Shown: positions 33,230-44,986, numbered from the stretch's first letter. The stretch: DNA of 64,000 nucleotides from Streptomonospora nanhaiensis (GCF_013410565.1 NZ_JACCFO010000001.1:3658001-3722000); one strand, 5' to 3'. The notes: generated by a model from the letters alone, not told the origin. A program made the numbers and translations.

Positions 33230-33661
33230 ATGTCCACGACCGCGCCGAAGACCGGCACCGACACCGGCACCGCCCCGCCCACCGGCGACCCGGAGTTCGA
33301 CGTGTTCGCCCGGGCCTGCCCGTCGCGGCCGGTTCTGGAGCACCTCACCGGCCGCTGGGGGGTGCTCGTCCTGACCGGCCTGCACGCCCGGCCCGCCCGC
33401 TTCAACGCCCTGCGCCGGCGCATCGACGGCGTGAGCGAGAAGATGCTGGCCCAGACCCTCCAGGCCCTCGAACGCGACGGCTTCGTGCACCGCGAGGTCC
33501 ACGCCGTCATGCCGCCGCGCGTGGAGTACAGCCTGACCGACCTCGGCCGCACCACCGCCGAGAAGCTGCTCGACCTGATCGACCACCTTGAGGGGCACAT
33601 GCCCGCCGTCCTGGCCGCCCAGCGCCGCTACGACGACGACCACGCCGGCGCCGGGCGCTGA
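33230..33661 (+). CDS. HxlR-family regulator
   Basis: A 143-residue winged-helix regulator. The HxlR pattern is clear: CPSRPVLEHLTGRWGVLVLT, then RFNALRRRIDGVSEKMLAQT, LQALERDGFV and YSLTDLG. HxlR proteins often sense quinones, aldehydes or oxidants, through a Cys near the N terminus (here Cys29). It is divergent from the cut NmrA-like gene, a quinone-reductase relative, which it probably controlled. Confidence 0.9.
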   Translation: MSTTAPKTGTDTGTAPPTGDPEFDVFARACPSRPVLEHLTGRWGVLVLTGLHARPARFNALRRRIDGVSEKMLAQTLQALERDGFVHREVHAVMPPRVEYSLTDLGRTTAEKLLDLIDHLEGHMPAVLAAQRRYDDDHAGAGR

Positions 33662-33780
33662 CCCCGCCCCCACGCCGGGCCGCCACCGGCTCTTCTGGCC
33701 CGCGCCGCGGCGGTGCGGTACAGTCCGGCACCGTTCGGACGGCCCGCCGCGCGGGCCACCGCCCCCTGCCGACAGCACGC

Positions 33781-34287
33781 GTGGAAGTGAGGACCCAGAC
33801 GAGGACCGCCCCCGAGGCCACCGGGCGCCCCAGGACCGTGGACGCCGCCTTCCTGCTGCTGCTGGCCGTGTTCGCCCTCGATGCCGTGACATGGGTGCTG
33901 GGCGTGTTCGTCATCGCCCCCACGGGACTGGACTCCATGCGCGAGGCGTCCGGCGAGGCGGGCGCGCTGCGCCAGGCCGCCGTCTCGGGCGCCTTCACGC
34001 TGGCGACCACGGCGCTGGGCGTGCTCGTGGCCGTCCTCGTGCGCCAGGGGCACGGCTGGGCCCGGCTGGTGGTCGTGGCCGCGGCCGCCCTCGTCGCGGC
34101 CCTGGACGTGCTCACCTTCTCCATGGACGGCCCGGCGGCGTTCACGGGTCTGTCGGCCTACGAACTGCTGCGCGACCTGGTGCCGGTGCTGCTGGGGGTG
34201 GGCGCCCTGGTCTGCCTGTTCCTGCCCGCGTCCAACGCCTACTTCGCCGACCGCGGGCGCGCCCGGCGGGGTCGCCCCCCGGCGTAG
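33781..34287 (+). CDS. Four-helix membrane protein, function unknown
   Basis: A 168-residue protein with four hydrophobic segments (about residues 22-45, 65-88, 95-115 and 130-150) and a basic C-terminal tail. No motif that I recognise. GTG start. A 120-base gap separates it from HxlR, and a second membrane protein gene follows after 174 bases. Confidence 0.55.
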   Translation: MEVRTQTRTAPEATGRPRTVDAAFLLLLAVFALDAVTWVLGVFVIAPTGLDSMREASGEAGALRQAAVSGAFTLATTALGVLVAVLVRQGHGWARLVVVAAAALVAALDVLTFSMDGPAAFTGLSAYELLRDLVPVLLGVGALVCLFLPASNAYFADRGRARRGRPPA

Positions 34288-34461
34288 CCCCGGCGGCGCG
34301 GCTACATCGCGGGATGTAGCCGAAAGTGAGCGCCGGGGCGGAGGACCCGGCGGCCTTCGCGCGTCTACCGTCGCCGGGTCGGACATCCCCGGACCCGGAA
34401 CGAGGCGTATGCACACGAGAGCACCCGCGGCCGCAACCGCCGAGCACCCCGAGCGCACCCC

Positions 34462-34938
34462 GTGACGGCGCGGCCGGAGCGCCCCGAGCGGCCCGGGCGG
34501 GCGCGGCGCCTGGGCCTGCCGCCGCTCGCGGTCCTCGGGCTGGCCGCGCTCGGACTGCCGCGCGCGGTGGCCCACGACCTCGACCTGGTCGGCCCCGCGG
34601 TGAACGCCGTCCTGGTGTTCGCGCCGCTCGCGGTGTGGATCGCGGCCGCCGTCCTGGCACGGGCCCCTCGCCCCCTGCTCACGCTCACCGCCGTGGGCGC
34701 GTGCTACGGGGTGCTGCTGGGCGCCGTGCACCTGCTGCTGTGGAGCCAGGGCTTCGACAGCGGTCCGCCGCGCCTGGGCGGCAACCTGGAGGGCGCGCTG
34801 CCGCCCGCGGCCGAGGCGGCGCTGCTGCGCGGCTTCGCGTTCGTCAGCAGCGCCGTGACGGGAACGGCCGTGGGCGCGGCCACGGGCGCGGTGGCCTGGC
34901 CGCTGACCCGCCTGGCCGCCCGGCGCCGCCCGCGCTGA
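34462..34938 (+). CDS. Membrane protein, function unknown
   Basis: A 158-residue protein with four hydrophobic segments (LPPLAVLGLAALGLPRAVA, LVGPAVNAVLVFAPLAVWIA, then LLTLTAVGACYGVLLGAVHL and a final one) and a basic end. It may correspond to small DUF-type membrane proteins of actinobacteria, but I cannot name the family. GTG start. Confidence 0.5.
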   Translation: MTARPERPERPGRARRLGLPPLAVLGLAALGLPRAVAHDLDLVGPAVNAVLVFAPLAVWIAAAVLARAPRPLLTLTAVGACYGVLLGAVHLLLWSQGFDSGPPRLGGNLEGALPPAAEAALLRGFAFVSSAVTGTAVGAATGAVAWPLTRLAARRRPR

Positions 34939-34984
34939 CCTCGGCGGAGCGCCCGCCCCGCCGCCCCGTCGCCCGGCCGGTGTG

Positions 34985-35560
34985 CTAGCGCGCCGGGCGG
35001 GCGCCCAGGGCGGCGTCGATCAGGGTCTCGGCGGCGGCGCGGGCGTCGGCCGCGGCGGTGCTGTCGCCGGAGATGGCGGCGGTGGTCTGGGCGCCCTCGG
35101 CGAGGATGGCCAACTGGGGGGCCAGGGACGGCGGGGCGCCGGTCTGGGCCACGAGGTCGGCGACGTAGCGCTGGAAGTCGGCCTTCTGCCGCCGCACCAC
35201 CTCGGCGACCCGGGGCGAGACCCCGCCCAGTTCGCCGAAGGAGTTGATGAAGGCGCACCCGCGGAAGCCGTCCTGCTCGAACCACAGGCCCAGGAAGTCG
35301 TAGACGGCCAGGAGTTTGTCGCGCGGGGTGCGCGCGGCCTCGGCGGTCGAGGCGATCCCGGAGTCCCACTGCCGCGAGCGGAACCGCAGCACCTCGATGA
35401 CCAGGTCGTCCTTTGCGGCGAACAGCGAGTACAGGCGTTTCAGCGACACCTTGGCCTCGGCCCGGACGGCGTCCATCCCCACGGCCTGGACGCCGTGGGC
35501 GTAGAACAGGCGGTCGGCCGCCTCGACCACCTGTTGGCGGAGGTGTGACTCATCGGCCAC
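34985..35560 (-). CDS. TetR-family regulator
   Basis: A 191-residue TetR-type repressor. The N-terminal DNA-binding domain is at residues 6-52 (VVEAADRLFYAHGVQAVGMD, SLKRLYSLFAAKDDLV), the remainder is an all-helical ligand domain with GCAFINSFGELG. GTG start at 35560. It is divergent from an alpha/beta hydrolase with two matching operators in the 90-base gap, so it represses both genes. Confidence 0.9.
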   Translation of the reverse strand: MADESHLRQQVVEAADRLFYAHGVQAVGMDAVRAEAKVSLKRLYSLFAAKDDLVIEVLRFRSRQWDSGIASTAEAARTPRDKLLAVYDFLGLWFEQDGFRGCAFINSFGELGGVSPRVAEVVRRQKADFQRYVADLVAQTGAPPSLAPQLAILAEGAQTTAAISGDSTAAADARAAAETLIDAALGARPAR

Positions 35561-35577
35561 CGGCGTGCCCCTTGCCT

Positions 35578-36493
<916 letters not shown>

Positions 36494-36615
36494 CGGCGCC
36501 GGCCGCGCCGATCGCGCCGTCGTGCCGGCCCGGGGACGCGGGGGCGCCCCGGGCCGGCACGGGGCCGCACGGAACCGCGGCGTTTGGCGGCCCCCGCCGC
36601 TGGTAGTGCGCTGAC

Positions 36616-37089
36616 ATGGGGGAATCGGCTGGCCGCGGCCGGCGGCGGAGGGCGGCCGCCGCGCTGGCGGCGGCGGTCCTGGCCGCCGGGTGCGTGCCGG
36701 GCCCGGCGCTGACCGTCGAGGGCTACCACCGGCACGTCGAGCAGAGCGCCACCGCGCTGCTGTCGGCGGTGCGCACCGGAACCCTGGTCGCGCGGCTCGC
36801 CGAGGACGACCGCGCCTTCAGCACCACCCTCGACACCGCCGTGAGCGGCGCCGAGGACGACGCCCGCTCCGTCGCCGACACCTTCGCCTCCCGCCAGCCG
36901 CCCACCCCCGGCGAGGACGCCGTGCGGGACCGGCTGACCGGGCTCGCCGAGAACGCGGGCGACGGCCTGGCCGACCTGCGGATCGCCCTGCGGCGCGGCG
37001 ACGACGCGAGCGCGCGGCGGGCCGCCGGGGACCTCGCCGACACCGCTCAGAGCCTGGAGGCGGTCCTGGCCGCAGAGGCGAGGCGATGA
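36616..37089 (+). CDS. Putative lipoprotein
   Basis: A 157-residue exported protein. A basic start ([20 protein letters not shown]) leads to the lipobox LAAG-C with Cys26. The mature part is helical and acidic (SGAEDDARSVADTF, ADTAQSLEAVLAAEARR). TAGTGC at 36604-36609, six bases before the ATG, suggests a leaderless transcript. Its stop overlaps the start of the NRAMP-family gene (ATGA), so the two may work together at the membrane. Function unknown. Confidence 0.65.
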   Translation: MGESAGRGRRRRAAAALAAAVLAAGCVPGPALTVEGYHRHVEQSATALLSAVRTGTLVARLAEDDRAFSTTLDTAVSGAEDDARSVADTFASRQPPTPGEDAVRDRLTGLAENAGDGLADLRIALRRGDDASARRAAGDLADTAQSLEAVLAAEARR

Positions 37090-38315
37090 AGCGCCTGTTC
37101 GCCTTCACCCTCGGCTTCCTCACCGCCATCGGCGGGTTCCTGGACGTCGGCGACCTCGTGGCCAACTCCCTGGTCGGCGCCCGCTTCGGGATGTCGCTGG
37201 CCTGGGTGGTGCCCGTGGGGGTGGTGGGCGCCGCCCTGTTCACCGAGATGTCGGCGCGGGTCTCGGCCATCAGCGGCCGGGCGACGTTCGACCTGGTGCG
37301 CGAGCGGATGGGCGCCCGCGCCGGACTGGCCAACCTGCTCGCCTCCTACACCATCACCCTGCTCACCCTCGCCGCGGAGATCGGCGGCGTCGCGCTGGCC
37401 CTGGAGATCGCCAGCAGCGTGCACTACCTGCTGTGGGTGCCCGTCGTGCTGGCGCTGGTGTGGATCGTGCTGTGGCGGCTGCCGTTCCAGGCGATGGAGC
37501 AGACCTACGGCCTGCTGGGCCTGGCCCTGATCGCGTTCGCCGTGGCCCTGTGGCAGCTGGGCCCCGACTGGGGCGCCCTCCTGGACGGCGCGCTGCGCCC
37601 CGCACCGCCGCCCGGCGAGGACCGGCCGACCTGGTGGTACTACGCCATCGCCGTGTTCGGCGCCGCCATGACCCCTTACACCGTGCTGTTCTTCTCCTCC
37701 AGCGGCGTGGAGGAGGGCTGGACCGCCAAGGACCTCGGCCAGGCGCGGGTGAACGTCTTCGTCGGCTTCCCGCTGGGCGGCCTGCTCGCGCTGGCGGTCA
37801 TGGCCTGCGCGGCGGTGGTCTTCATGCCGGCCGCGATCCAGGTGGAGCACCTGTCGCAGGTGGCCCTGCCGGTGGCCGCGGGGCTGGGGCGGATCGGGCT
37901 GGCCGTGGTGATCGTCGGGCTCTTCGCGGCGACGTTCGGCGCCGCGCTGGAGGCCGCGCTCGCCGCCGGCTACAGCGTCGCGCAGTACTTCGGCTGGGCG
38001 TGGGGCAAGACCCGCGCACCGGTGAGCGCGCCCCGGTTCCACTCCGCGGTGCTGCTGACCCTGCTGCTGGGCACCGCCCTGATCCTCACCTCGCTGGACC
38101 CGGTCAAGGTCACCGAGTACAGCATCGTGCTCTCGGCCGCCGCGCTGCCTTTGACCTACCTGCCCATCCTCATCGTCGCCAACGACCGCGACTACCTCGG
38201 CGAGCACGTGAACTCCCGGTTCACCAACGTCCTGGCCACCGGCTACCTGGCACTGGTGCTGGTGGTCTCGGCGGTGACCCTTCCGCTGATGATCTACACG
38301 AAGGCGGGCCAGTAG
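37086..38315 (+). CDS. NRAMP-family transporter with atypical metal-site motifs
   Basis: A 409-residue membrane protein with about 11 helices following the NRAMP pattern. Helix 1 has GGFLDVGDLVANSLVGARFG where metal transporters have DPGN, so the conserved Pro and Asn are replaced by Val and Asp. Helix 6 has GAAMTPYTVLFFSSSG in place of the MPHN..LHS motif: Met is kept but Pro-His is changed. Proteins altered at these points include the NRAMP-related magnesium transporters. Substrate is therefore uncertain. It is in an operon with a lipoprotein and two PRC-barrel-like proteins. Confidence 0.8.
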   Translation: MKRLFAFTLGFLTAIGGFLDVGDLVANSLVGARFGMSLAWVVPVGVVGAALFTEMSARVSAISGRATFDLVRERMGARAGLANLLASYTITLLTLAAEIGGVALALEIASSVHYLLWVPVVLALVWIVLWRLPFQAMEQTYGLLGLALIAFAVALWQLGPDWGALLDGALRPAPPPGEDRPTWWYYAIAVFGAAMTPYTVLFFSSSGVEEGWTAKDLGQARVNVFVGFPLGGLLALAVMACAAVVFMPAAIQVEHLSQVALPVAAGLGRIGLAVVIVGLFAATFGAALEAALAAGYSVAQYFGWAWGKTRAPVSAPRFHSAVLLTLLLGTALILTSLDPVKVTEYSIVLSAAALPLTYLPILIVANDRDYLGEHVNSRFTNVLATGYLALVLVVSAVTLPLMIYTKAGQ

Positions 38316-38317
38316 CC

Positions 38318-38722
38318 ATGCCGGATACCACCGTGGAGGTCCTGCGCCTGGGCTACGCGGCGCTGGACCGCCAGATCTACGACAGCGACGACCGCCCTGT
38401 GGGCAAGGTCGACGACATCGAACTGTCCTGGGGCGAGGCCGACCCCGTGCCGCGCGTGTCGGCGGTGCTGACCGACACCGCCGCGCTGGGCCCGCGCCTG
38501 TCGGGCCAGCTGGGCCGGGCGTGGGCGGCGTTCATGCGCCGGATGAGCACCGGCCCCGCCGAGCCGGTGCGGATCCCCATCGGCTCGGTGGTGGAGTTCC
38601 GCCCGGCCACGCGCCTGTCCATGCGTGCGCCCGCGCACGTGTGGGCGGCCGAGGACTGGCTGCGGGCGCACGTCATCGGACGCATCCCGGGGGCCGGCCG
38701 TGCCGACGATCCTGGTCAGTGA
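38318..38722 (+). CDS. PRC-barrel-like protein, first of two
   Basis: A 134-residue protein starting 2 bases after the NRAMP-family stop. The N-terminal part (LRLGYAALDRQIYDSDDRPV, GKVDDIEL) looks like a PRC-barrel strand pattern, and a second one is in RIPIGSVVEFRPATRL. It overlaps the next, related gene by 23 bases. The close coupling suggests a cytoplasmic partner for the transporter (inference). Confidence 0.6.
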   Translation: MPDTTVEVLRLGYAALDRQIYDSDDRPVGKVDDIELSWGEADPVPRVSAVLTDTAALGPRLSGQLGRAWAAFMRRMSTGPAEPVRIPIGSVVEFRPATRLSMRAPAHVWAAEDWLRAHVIGRIPGAGRADDPGQ

Positions 38723-39035
38723 CCTGCTGGGCCGCGAGGTCCGCGACAGCCGCGGCACCTTCCTCGGCCGCGTCCAGGACGTGGTCGTGCGCCGCACCGC
38801 CGACGGCGGCTACCAGGCGGTCGGCCTGGTCACCGGCCGCAGCTCGGTGGCCGGCCGGTGGGGCTACGGCGGCTCGCTGGACCCGCCGCCGCTGCTGGGC
38901 GCCCTGCTGCGGTGGCTGCGCCGCCACGAGCGCTACCTGCGGTGGGACCACATCGGCGAACTGGGCGAGACGGTGCGCGTCAGCGTGCCCGGCGACCGGC
39001 TGGGGCGGCGGTGGAGCGACGTCGACCCCGCCTGA
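38700..39035 (+). CDS. PRC-barrel domain protein, second of two
   Basis: A 111-residue PRC-barrel protein: LVSDLLGREVRDSRGTFLGR, VQDVVVRRTADGGYQAVGLV give the first half of the barrel and YLRWDHIGELGETVRVSVPG the second. The GTG at 38700 lies inside the previous gene. PRC barrels bind RNA or proteins; the role beside an NRAMP-family transporter is unknown. Confidence 0.65.
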   Translation: MPTILVSDLLGREVRDSRGTFLGRVQDVVVRRTADGGYQAVGLVTGRSSVAGRWGYGGSLDPPPLLGALLRWLRRHERYLRWDHIGELGETVRVSVPGDRLGRRWSDVDPA

Positions 39036-39124
39036 CCCGCCGCCGCCCGGCGGCGGGTGTGCGAGGTCGCGGGGCTGGGTAGCGGCGGCGGGGACCGGAC
39101 AAACACCGCTACGGAGAGGGCGCC

Positions 39125-39619
39125 ATGCGTTTGAAGGAGCCCAAGGACCTGTTCCTTTTCGAGCTGTCGGCCATCTACACCGGCGAGAAGGCCATCGCCG
39201 AGATGCTCAAGGACGTGGCCGGCGACGTCGACAACGACAACCTCGCCAAGATGCTGAAGGCCCACCAGCGCGAGACCAAGGACCAGGCCAAGATGCTGGA
39301 GTCCTGTTTCCAGCACCTCGGGGAGTCGCCGATGGACGTCCCGTGCGGCGTGATCGACGCCCTGCGCGCGGAGTACCGGGAGTTCGTGTCGCAGAAGCCG
39401 TCGCCGCAGGTGCTGACCATGTTCGCGCTGGGAGGGGCGCTCAAGGTCGAGCACTTCGAGATCGCCACCTACCGGGGCCTGGTCGACAAGGCGATGATGA
39501 TGGGCGACACCGAGCTGGCGCAGAACCTCAAGACGATCCTGAACCAGGAGGAGGAGACCGCCGGCAAGCTGGAGCGCTTCGCCAACGAACTGGACCACAA
39601 GGTCCTCGTCCCGGCCTGA
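39125..39619 (+). CDS. DUF892/YciE-type ferritin-like protein
   Basis: A 164-residue four-helix protein of the DUF892 group (LKEPKDLFLFELSAIYTGEK, AKMLKAHQRETKDQAKMLES, LKVEHFEIATYRGLVDKAMM, LNQEEETAGKL). Glu and His residues at the positions of a ferritin-like metal site are present in each helix (E..H, E..H). Family members are stress-induced and bind iron. It has its own gap and probably its own promoter (90 bases upstream). Confidence 0.85.
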   Translation: MRLKEPKDLFLFELSAIYTGEKAIAEMLKDVAGDVDNDNLAKMLKAHQRETKDQAKMLESCFQHLGESPMDVPCGVIDALRAEYREFVSQKPSPQVLTMFALGGALKVEHFEIATYRGLVDKAMMMGDTELAQNLKTILNQEEETAGKLERFANELDHKVLVPA

Positions 39620-39636
39620 CGGATCCGCCGTCCGGC

Positions 39637-39670
39637 CCGTACCCGCGTCCGGCCCCGGGCGCGGGTACGG
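39637..39670. terminator. Hairpin terminator
   Basis: CCGTACCCGC (39637-39646) pairs with GCGGGTACGG (39661-39670) across a GC-rich loop, 17 bases after the DUF892 stop. It also serves the convergent hydrolase remnant. Confidence 0.65.
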
Positions 39671-39718
39671 CTTGTCCGGCCGGGACCGCGCGGCCGGAGG
39701 GCCCCGGCCGCGCGCGGG

Positions 39719-40110
39719 TCAGGCCGCCAGCCCCCGGATGGTCGCCACGATCTCGTCGCGCGCCCGGCGCCCCTCGGGGATGCGGTAGAGCGGGTAGGCG
39801 TGCAGCTGGTCGGGCGCCTCGTGGAAGTCGACCTCGACACCGGACTCGCGGGCGAGGCGCGCGAAGCGGCGGGCGTCGGCGTTGAGGGTGTCGCGGGTGC
39901 CGCTGTAGAGCGACACCGGCGGCAGCCCGGCGAGCTTGCCGTTGATGGGGCTGACCGCGGGGTCGTCCAGCGGCAGGTGGTGCGCCCAGACGCGGCCGGC
40001 GAACCGCAGCGCGGGGCGCGACAGCTCGGGGTCGCCCTCCGGCCCCGAGCCGACCGCGGCCCCGACCCCGGCGGCGGGGTCGGCCACGGGGTCGGGCGGC
40101 GCCGACTGAC
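39719..40110 (-). pseudogene. Alpha/beta hydrolase (esterase) C-terminal remnant
   Basis: The last 100 residues match the C-terminal end of hormone-sensitive-lipase-like esterases: LPPVSLYSGTRDTLNADARR with the catalytic Asp, and EAPDQLHAYPLYRIPEGRRA with the catalytic His. The Ser elbow GDSAGG and oxyanion HGGG parts are missing, and no start codon with a ribosome site lies at the front. Remnant of an esterase gene that lost its first 200 residues. Confidence 0.65.
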
Positions 40111-40177
40111 CCCCGGCGCCGCCGAACCGGGCGCGCGGCGGGAGTCCGCCGGTCCCCGCACGGCCTAGAGTGGCGCC

Positions 40178-40840
40178 ATGCTGGAGGAGGCCATGCTGGA
40201 GGACCTGGCCGCGGCCGCCCGGAGGATGGCCGCGCGGGCCGCGCCGCGGGCGTTCCTGGGCCTGGCCGGGGCGCCCGGCGCGGGGAAGTCGGCGCTGGCG
40301 CGCCATCTGGTGGCCGAGGTGCGCGCCGCGCGGGGCGAGGACGCCGCCGCCTACCTGCCCATGGACGGGTTCCACCTGTCCAACGCGCAACTGGACCGGC
40401 TCGGCCGGCGGGACCGCAAGGGCGCGCCCGACACCTTCGACGTGTGGGGCTACCTCGCCCTGCTGCGCCGGCTGCGCGCCGCCGAGGACGCGCCGGTCTA
40501 CGTGCCCGACTTCGACCGGACCCTGGACGAGCCGGTCGCCGCCCGCCAGGTGGTGGCCCCCGGCGCGCGGCTCGTCGTGACCGAGGGCAACTACCTCGCC
40601 GACGACGCCCCGCTCTGGCGCGAGGTGCGCGGGCTGCTCACCGAGGTCTGGTACGTCGAGGCGCCCGACCGGGTGCGGGAGGAGCGCCTGGTGGCCCGCC
40701 AGCTCGCGGGCGGCCGCGACCCGGCCGCCGCCCGCGCCTGGGTGGAGGGCAGCGACCGCGCCAACGGCGAACTGGTGAAGGCGAGCCGCGCCAACTGCGA
40801 CCGGATTGTGCGCGTGGCCCACGACGACCGGCTGGGGTGA
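40178..40840 (+). CDS. Nucleoside/pantothenate-kinase-like P-loop kinase
   Basis: A 220-residue kinase of the uridine kinase/PanK type (YfdG-like). Walker A is GAPGAGKSALARHLV; PMDGFHLSNAQLDRLGRRDR carries the catalytic Asp, DTFDVWGYLALLRRLR follows, and TEGNYL is the Walker-B-like strand. Family members phosphorylate sugars or nucleosides; fructose and ribulose derivatives have been proposed for relatives. TAGAGT at 40166-40171 lies 6 bases before the ATG (leaderless). Confidence 0.85.
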   Translation: MLEEAMLEDLAAAARRMAARAAPRAFLGLAGAPGAGKSALARHLVAEVRAARGEDAAAYLPMDGFHLSNAQLDRLGRRDRKGAPDTFDVWGYLALLRRLRAAEDAPVYVPDFDRTLDEPVAARQVVAPGARLVVTEGNYLADDAPLWREVRGLLTEVWYVEAPDRVREERLVARQLAGGRDPAAARAWVEGSDRANGELVKASRANCDRIVRVAHDDRLG

Positions 40841-40871
40841 GGGCGCGCCGCCTGTCGCACCCCCTGCCTAG

Positions 40872-42707
<1,836 letters not shown>

Positions 42708-42716
42708 CCGCGCGGC

Positions 42717-42744
42717 GGGGCGGGGCGGGCCCCCGCCCCGCCCC
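42717..42744 (+). terminator. GC hairpin after the cellulase
   Basis: GGGGCGGGGC (42717-42726) pairs with GCCCCGCCCC (42735-42744), right after the GH6 stop. Confidence 0.6.
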
Positions 42745-42792
42745 CGCGCGGGGCTTGACCTTCACACCGGTGTACGGCTTTAGCGTCGCGCC

Positions 42793-43494
42793 ATGACCAC
42801 GACATCGCAGTCCGCCGCCCTGGCGACCACCGTGCTCGGCAGCGGGCCCGCCCTGCTGCTCGCGCACGGCGCGGGCGGCGGCATCCAGGCCAACTACGGC
42901 GCGGCCATGGCCGAGTGGGCGCGCCGCCACACCGTCATCGGGCCCGACTACCCCGGGGCCGGGGCCACCCCCCGCTCGGCCGCGCCGCTGGAACTGGACG
43001 ACCTGGCCGACCGCCTCGTCGACTCGGCCGTGCGGGCCGGGGCGGAGCGGTTCGCGCTGCACGGCTACTCGCTGGGCAGCGCGGTCGCGGTGCGCGCCGC
43101 CGTGCGCCACCCCGAGCGGGTCACGGCGCTCGTGCTCGCGGCCGGGTTCGCCCGCGCCGAGCCCGGCTTCCGCGCGCTGCTCTCCGCCTGGCACGCCGAG
43201 GCGCGGGCCGCCGGCCCGGCCGCCGACCCTCCCGGCACCGCCGACCACGTCGACCTGTGCCTGCGCGTGGACACCCGCGCGGACCTGCCGCGCGTCGCGG
43301 TGCCCACACTGGTGATCGCGACCACCCAGGACGACCTGGTGGCCCCCTCCCACTCGGCCGTGCTCGCCGAAGGCATCCCCCACGCCCGCCGCGCCGACCT
43401 CGCCTCGGGCCACCTGATCTGGGAGGACGCCCCGCGCGAGTGGGCGCGGCTGGTCGCCGGCTTCCTCGCCGAGCACCCGGGGGAGGCGGCATGA
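42793..43494 (+). CDS. Alpha/beta hydrolase
   Basis: A 233-residue alpha/beta hydrolase: HGAGGG oxyanion part, nucleophile elbow HGYSLGSAVAVRAA with Ser near residue 98, Asp in TTQDDLVAP and His in ASGHLIWED. A TTGACC (42755-42760) and TAGCGT (42781-42786) promoter precedes it; the -10 box is 6 bases from the ATG. The F420-dependent oxidoreductase gene overlaps its stop (ATGA). Substrate unknown. Confidence 0.85.
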   Translation: MTTTSQSAALATTVLGSGPALLLAHGAGGGIQANYGAAMAEWARRHTVIGPDYPGAGATPRSAAPLELDDLADRLVDSAVRAGAERFALHGYSLGSAVAVRAAVRHPERVTALVLAAGFARAEPGFRALLSAWHAEARAAGPAADPPGTADHVDLCLRVDTRADLPRVAVPTLVIATTQDDLVAPSHSAVLAEGIPHARRADLASGHLIWEDAPREWARLVAGFLAEHPGEAA

Positions 43495-44321
43495 GCGCCG
43501 CAGGCCCCGCGCTGTACGCGGTGCTGCCCGCCGAGCACGCCGACCTCGACCCGCGCACCGTGGTGGACCTCGCCCGGCGCGCCGAGGACCTGGGCTACGG
43601 GGCGGTCTGGCTGCCCGACCACCCCCTGCCGCCGGCCGGGTACAGCGACACCTACGGCGGGGTGTTCGAGCCCCTGGTGCTGCTGACCGCCATAGCCGGG
43701 GCCACGCGCTCGGTGCGGCTGGGGACCTCGGTGCTGATCCTGCCGCTGCGCGACCCGTTCCTGCTGGCCAAGCAGGCGGCGACGCTGGAGCGCCTGGCGC
43801 CGGGCCGCCTGGTGCTGGGCGTGGGCGCCGGCTGGGAGGAGGCCGAGTTCACCGCGCTGGGCGTGGACTTCGCCGACCGCGGCGGGCGCACCGACGAGGC
43901 GCTGGCGCTGATCCGGCACCTGCACACGGTGGGGCGGGGCCCGTTCGAGGGGCCGCGCTTCGGGTTCGAGACGGGGGTGTTCGCACCGGCGCCCACCGCT
44001 CCGGTACCGCTGCTGGTGGGCGGGATCTCGGCCGCCGCGCTGCGCCGGGCGGCCCGCCACGGCGACGTCTGGCAGGCCGTTCCGGGCATCACGGCCGAGC
44101 GCTTCGGCGCGCTGGCGGCCGCGCTCCGCGAGCGCGCCGCCGGCCGCCCGATCGAGACGGGCGCCCGCCTGTCCCTGCCCGCCGGCCGCGATCCCCGCGA
44201 CGCGGCCGAGGAGATCGCGGCCCTCGGCGCGGCGGGCGCCGACCACGTCTCCGTCTGGTTCGGCTCCCCCGACGGCTACGCCGACCGCATGGCGGCCCTG
44301 GTCCGGGCCGTCGGCCGCTGA
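43491..44321 (+). CDS. LLM-class F420-dependent oxidoreductase
   Basis: A 276-residue luciferase-like oxidoreductase (TIGR03619-like). A TIM-barrel pattern is visible: GYGAVWLPDHPLPPAGYSDT, LGTSVLILPLRDPFLLAKQA, APGRLVLGVGAGWEEAEFTA and VPLLVGGISAAALRRAARHG. Such enzymes use coenzyme F420 in actinobacteria. The overlap with the hydrolase gene suggests a shared, probably degradative, pathway. Confidence 0.88.
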   Translation: MSAAGPALYAVLPAEHADLDPRTVVDLARRAEDLGYGAVWLPDHPLPPAGYSDTYGGVFEPLVLLTAIAGATRSVRLGTSVLILPLRDPFLLAKQAATLERLAPGRLVLGVGAGWEEAEFTALGVDFADRGGRTDEALALIRHLHTVGRGPFEGPRFGFETGVFAPAPTAPVPLLVGGISAAALRRAARHGDVWQAVPGITAERFGALAAALRERAAGRPIETGARLSLPAGRDPRDAAEEIAALGAAGADHVSVWFGSPDGYADRMAALVRAVGR

Positions 44322-44425
44322 GCCCGGCGCACCCCTCCGCGCGCGTCCGCCGGCCCCCGCCCGGCCGACGCCTCCGGGCGGCCGGGCGGCCTGCGGGCCG
44401 CCGGCCGGCTGGCAAGGTGGATCCC

Positions 44426-44986
44426 ATGGTGATTGCGCGCAGGGTGCGAGTGGCCGACGCGGCCGTCGAGGTGATCGCGGACGAGGGGCTGCGCGGGCTG
44501 ACGCACCGCGCCGTGGACGCCCGCGCCGGGCTGCCCGAGGGCAGCGCCAGCAGCTGCTTCCGCACCCGCCTGGCGCTGCTGCGGGCGGTGCTGGACCGGG
44601 TGGTGGAACTGGACGAGGCGGCGCTGGCCGGGCTGGAGTTCCCGCCGGGCGACGCCGCCGCCGTCGCCGACGCGCTCACCGGCTTCCTGGAGTACTCCCT
44701 GGGCCCCGGGCGGGCGCGCACCCGCGCCCGGCTGGAGCTGTACCTCGACGCGGCCCGCCGCCCCGGCCTGCGCGAACCCCTCGCCGCGGCCAACGCCCGG
44801 TTCCTCGACCGCGCCGCGTCTGGCCTGGCCGCCGCCGGGGTCGCCGACCCGCGCGGCGCGGCGCGGCTGCTGCTGGCCCAGCTCGACGGACTGCTCTACG
44901 ACGCCCTGGCCCGGCCGTTCGCACCGGCCGACCGGGCGTGGCTGCGCAGGGCGGTCGGCGCGGCCGTCCGATCGCTACAGGTGTAG
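44426..44986 (+). CDS. TetR-family regulator of the P450 gene
   Basis: A 186-residue TetR-type regulator (VADAAVEVIADEGLRGLTHR, then AGLPEGSASSCFRTRLALLR) with a helical ligand domain. I prefer the ATG at 44426 to the GTG at 44417, since a -10-like CAAGGT lies 6-7 bases ahead. One of its probable operators overlaps its own stop codon, and the second lies just before the P450 gene, so the P450 is its main target. Confidence 0.88.
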   Translation: MVIARRVRVADAAVEVIADEGLRGLTHRAVDARAGLPEGSASSCFRTRLALLRAVLDRVVELDEAALAGLEFPPGDAAAVADALTGFLEYSLGPGRARTRARLELYLDAARRPGLREPLAAANARFLDRAASGLAAAGVADPRGAARLLLAQLDGLLYDALARPFAPADRAWLRRAVGAAVRSLQV

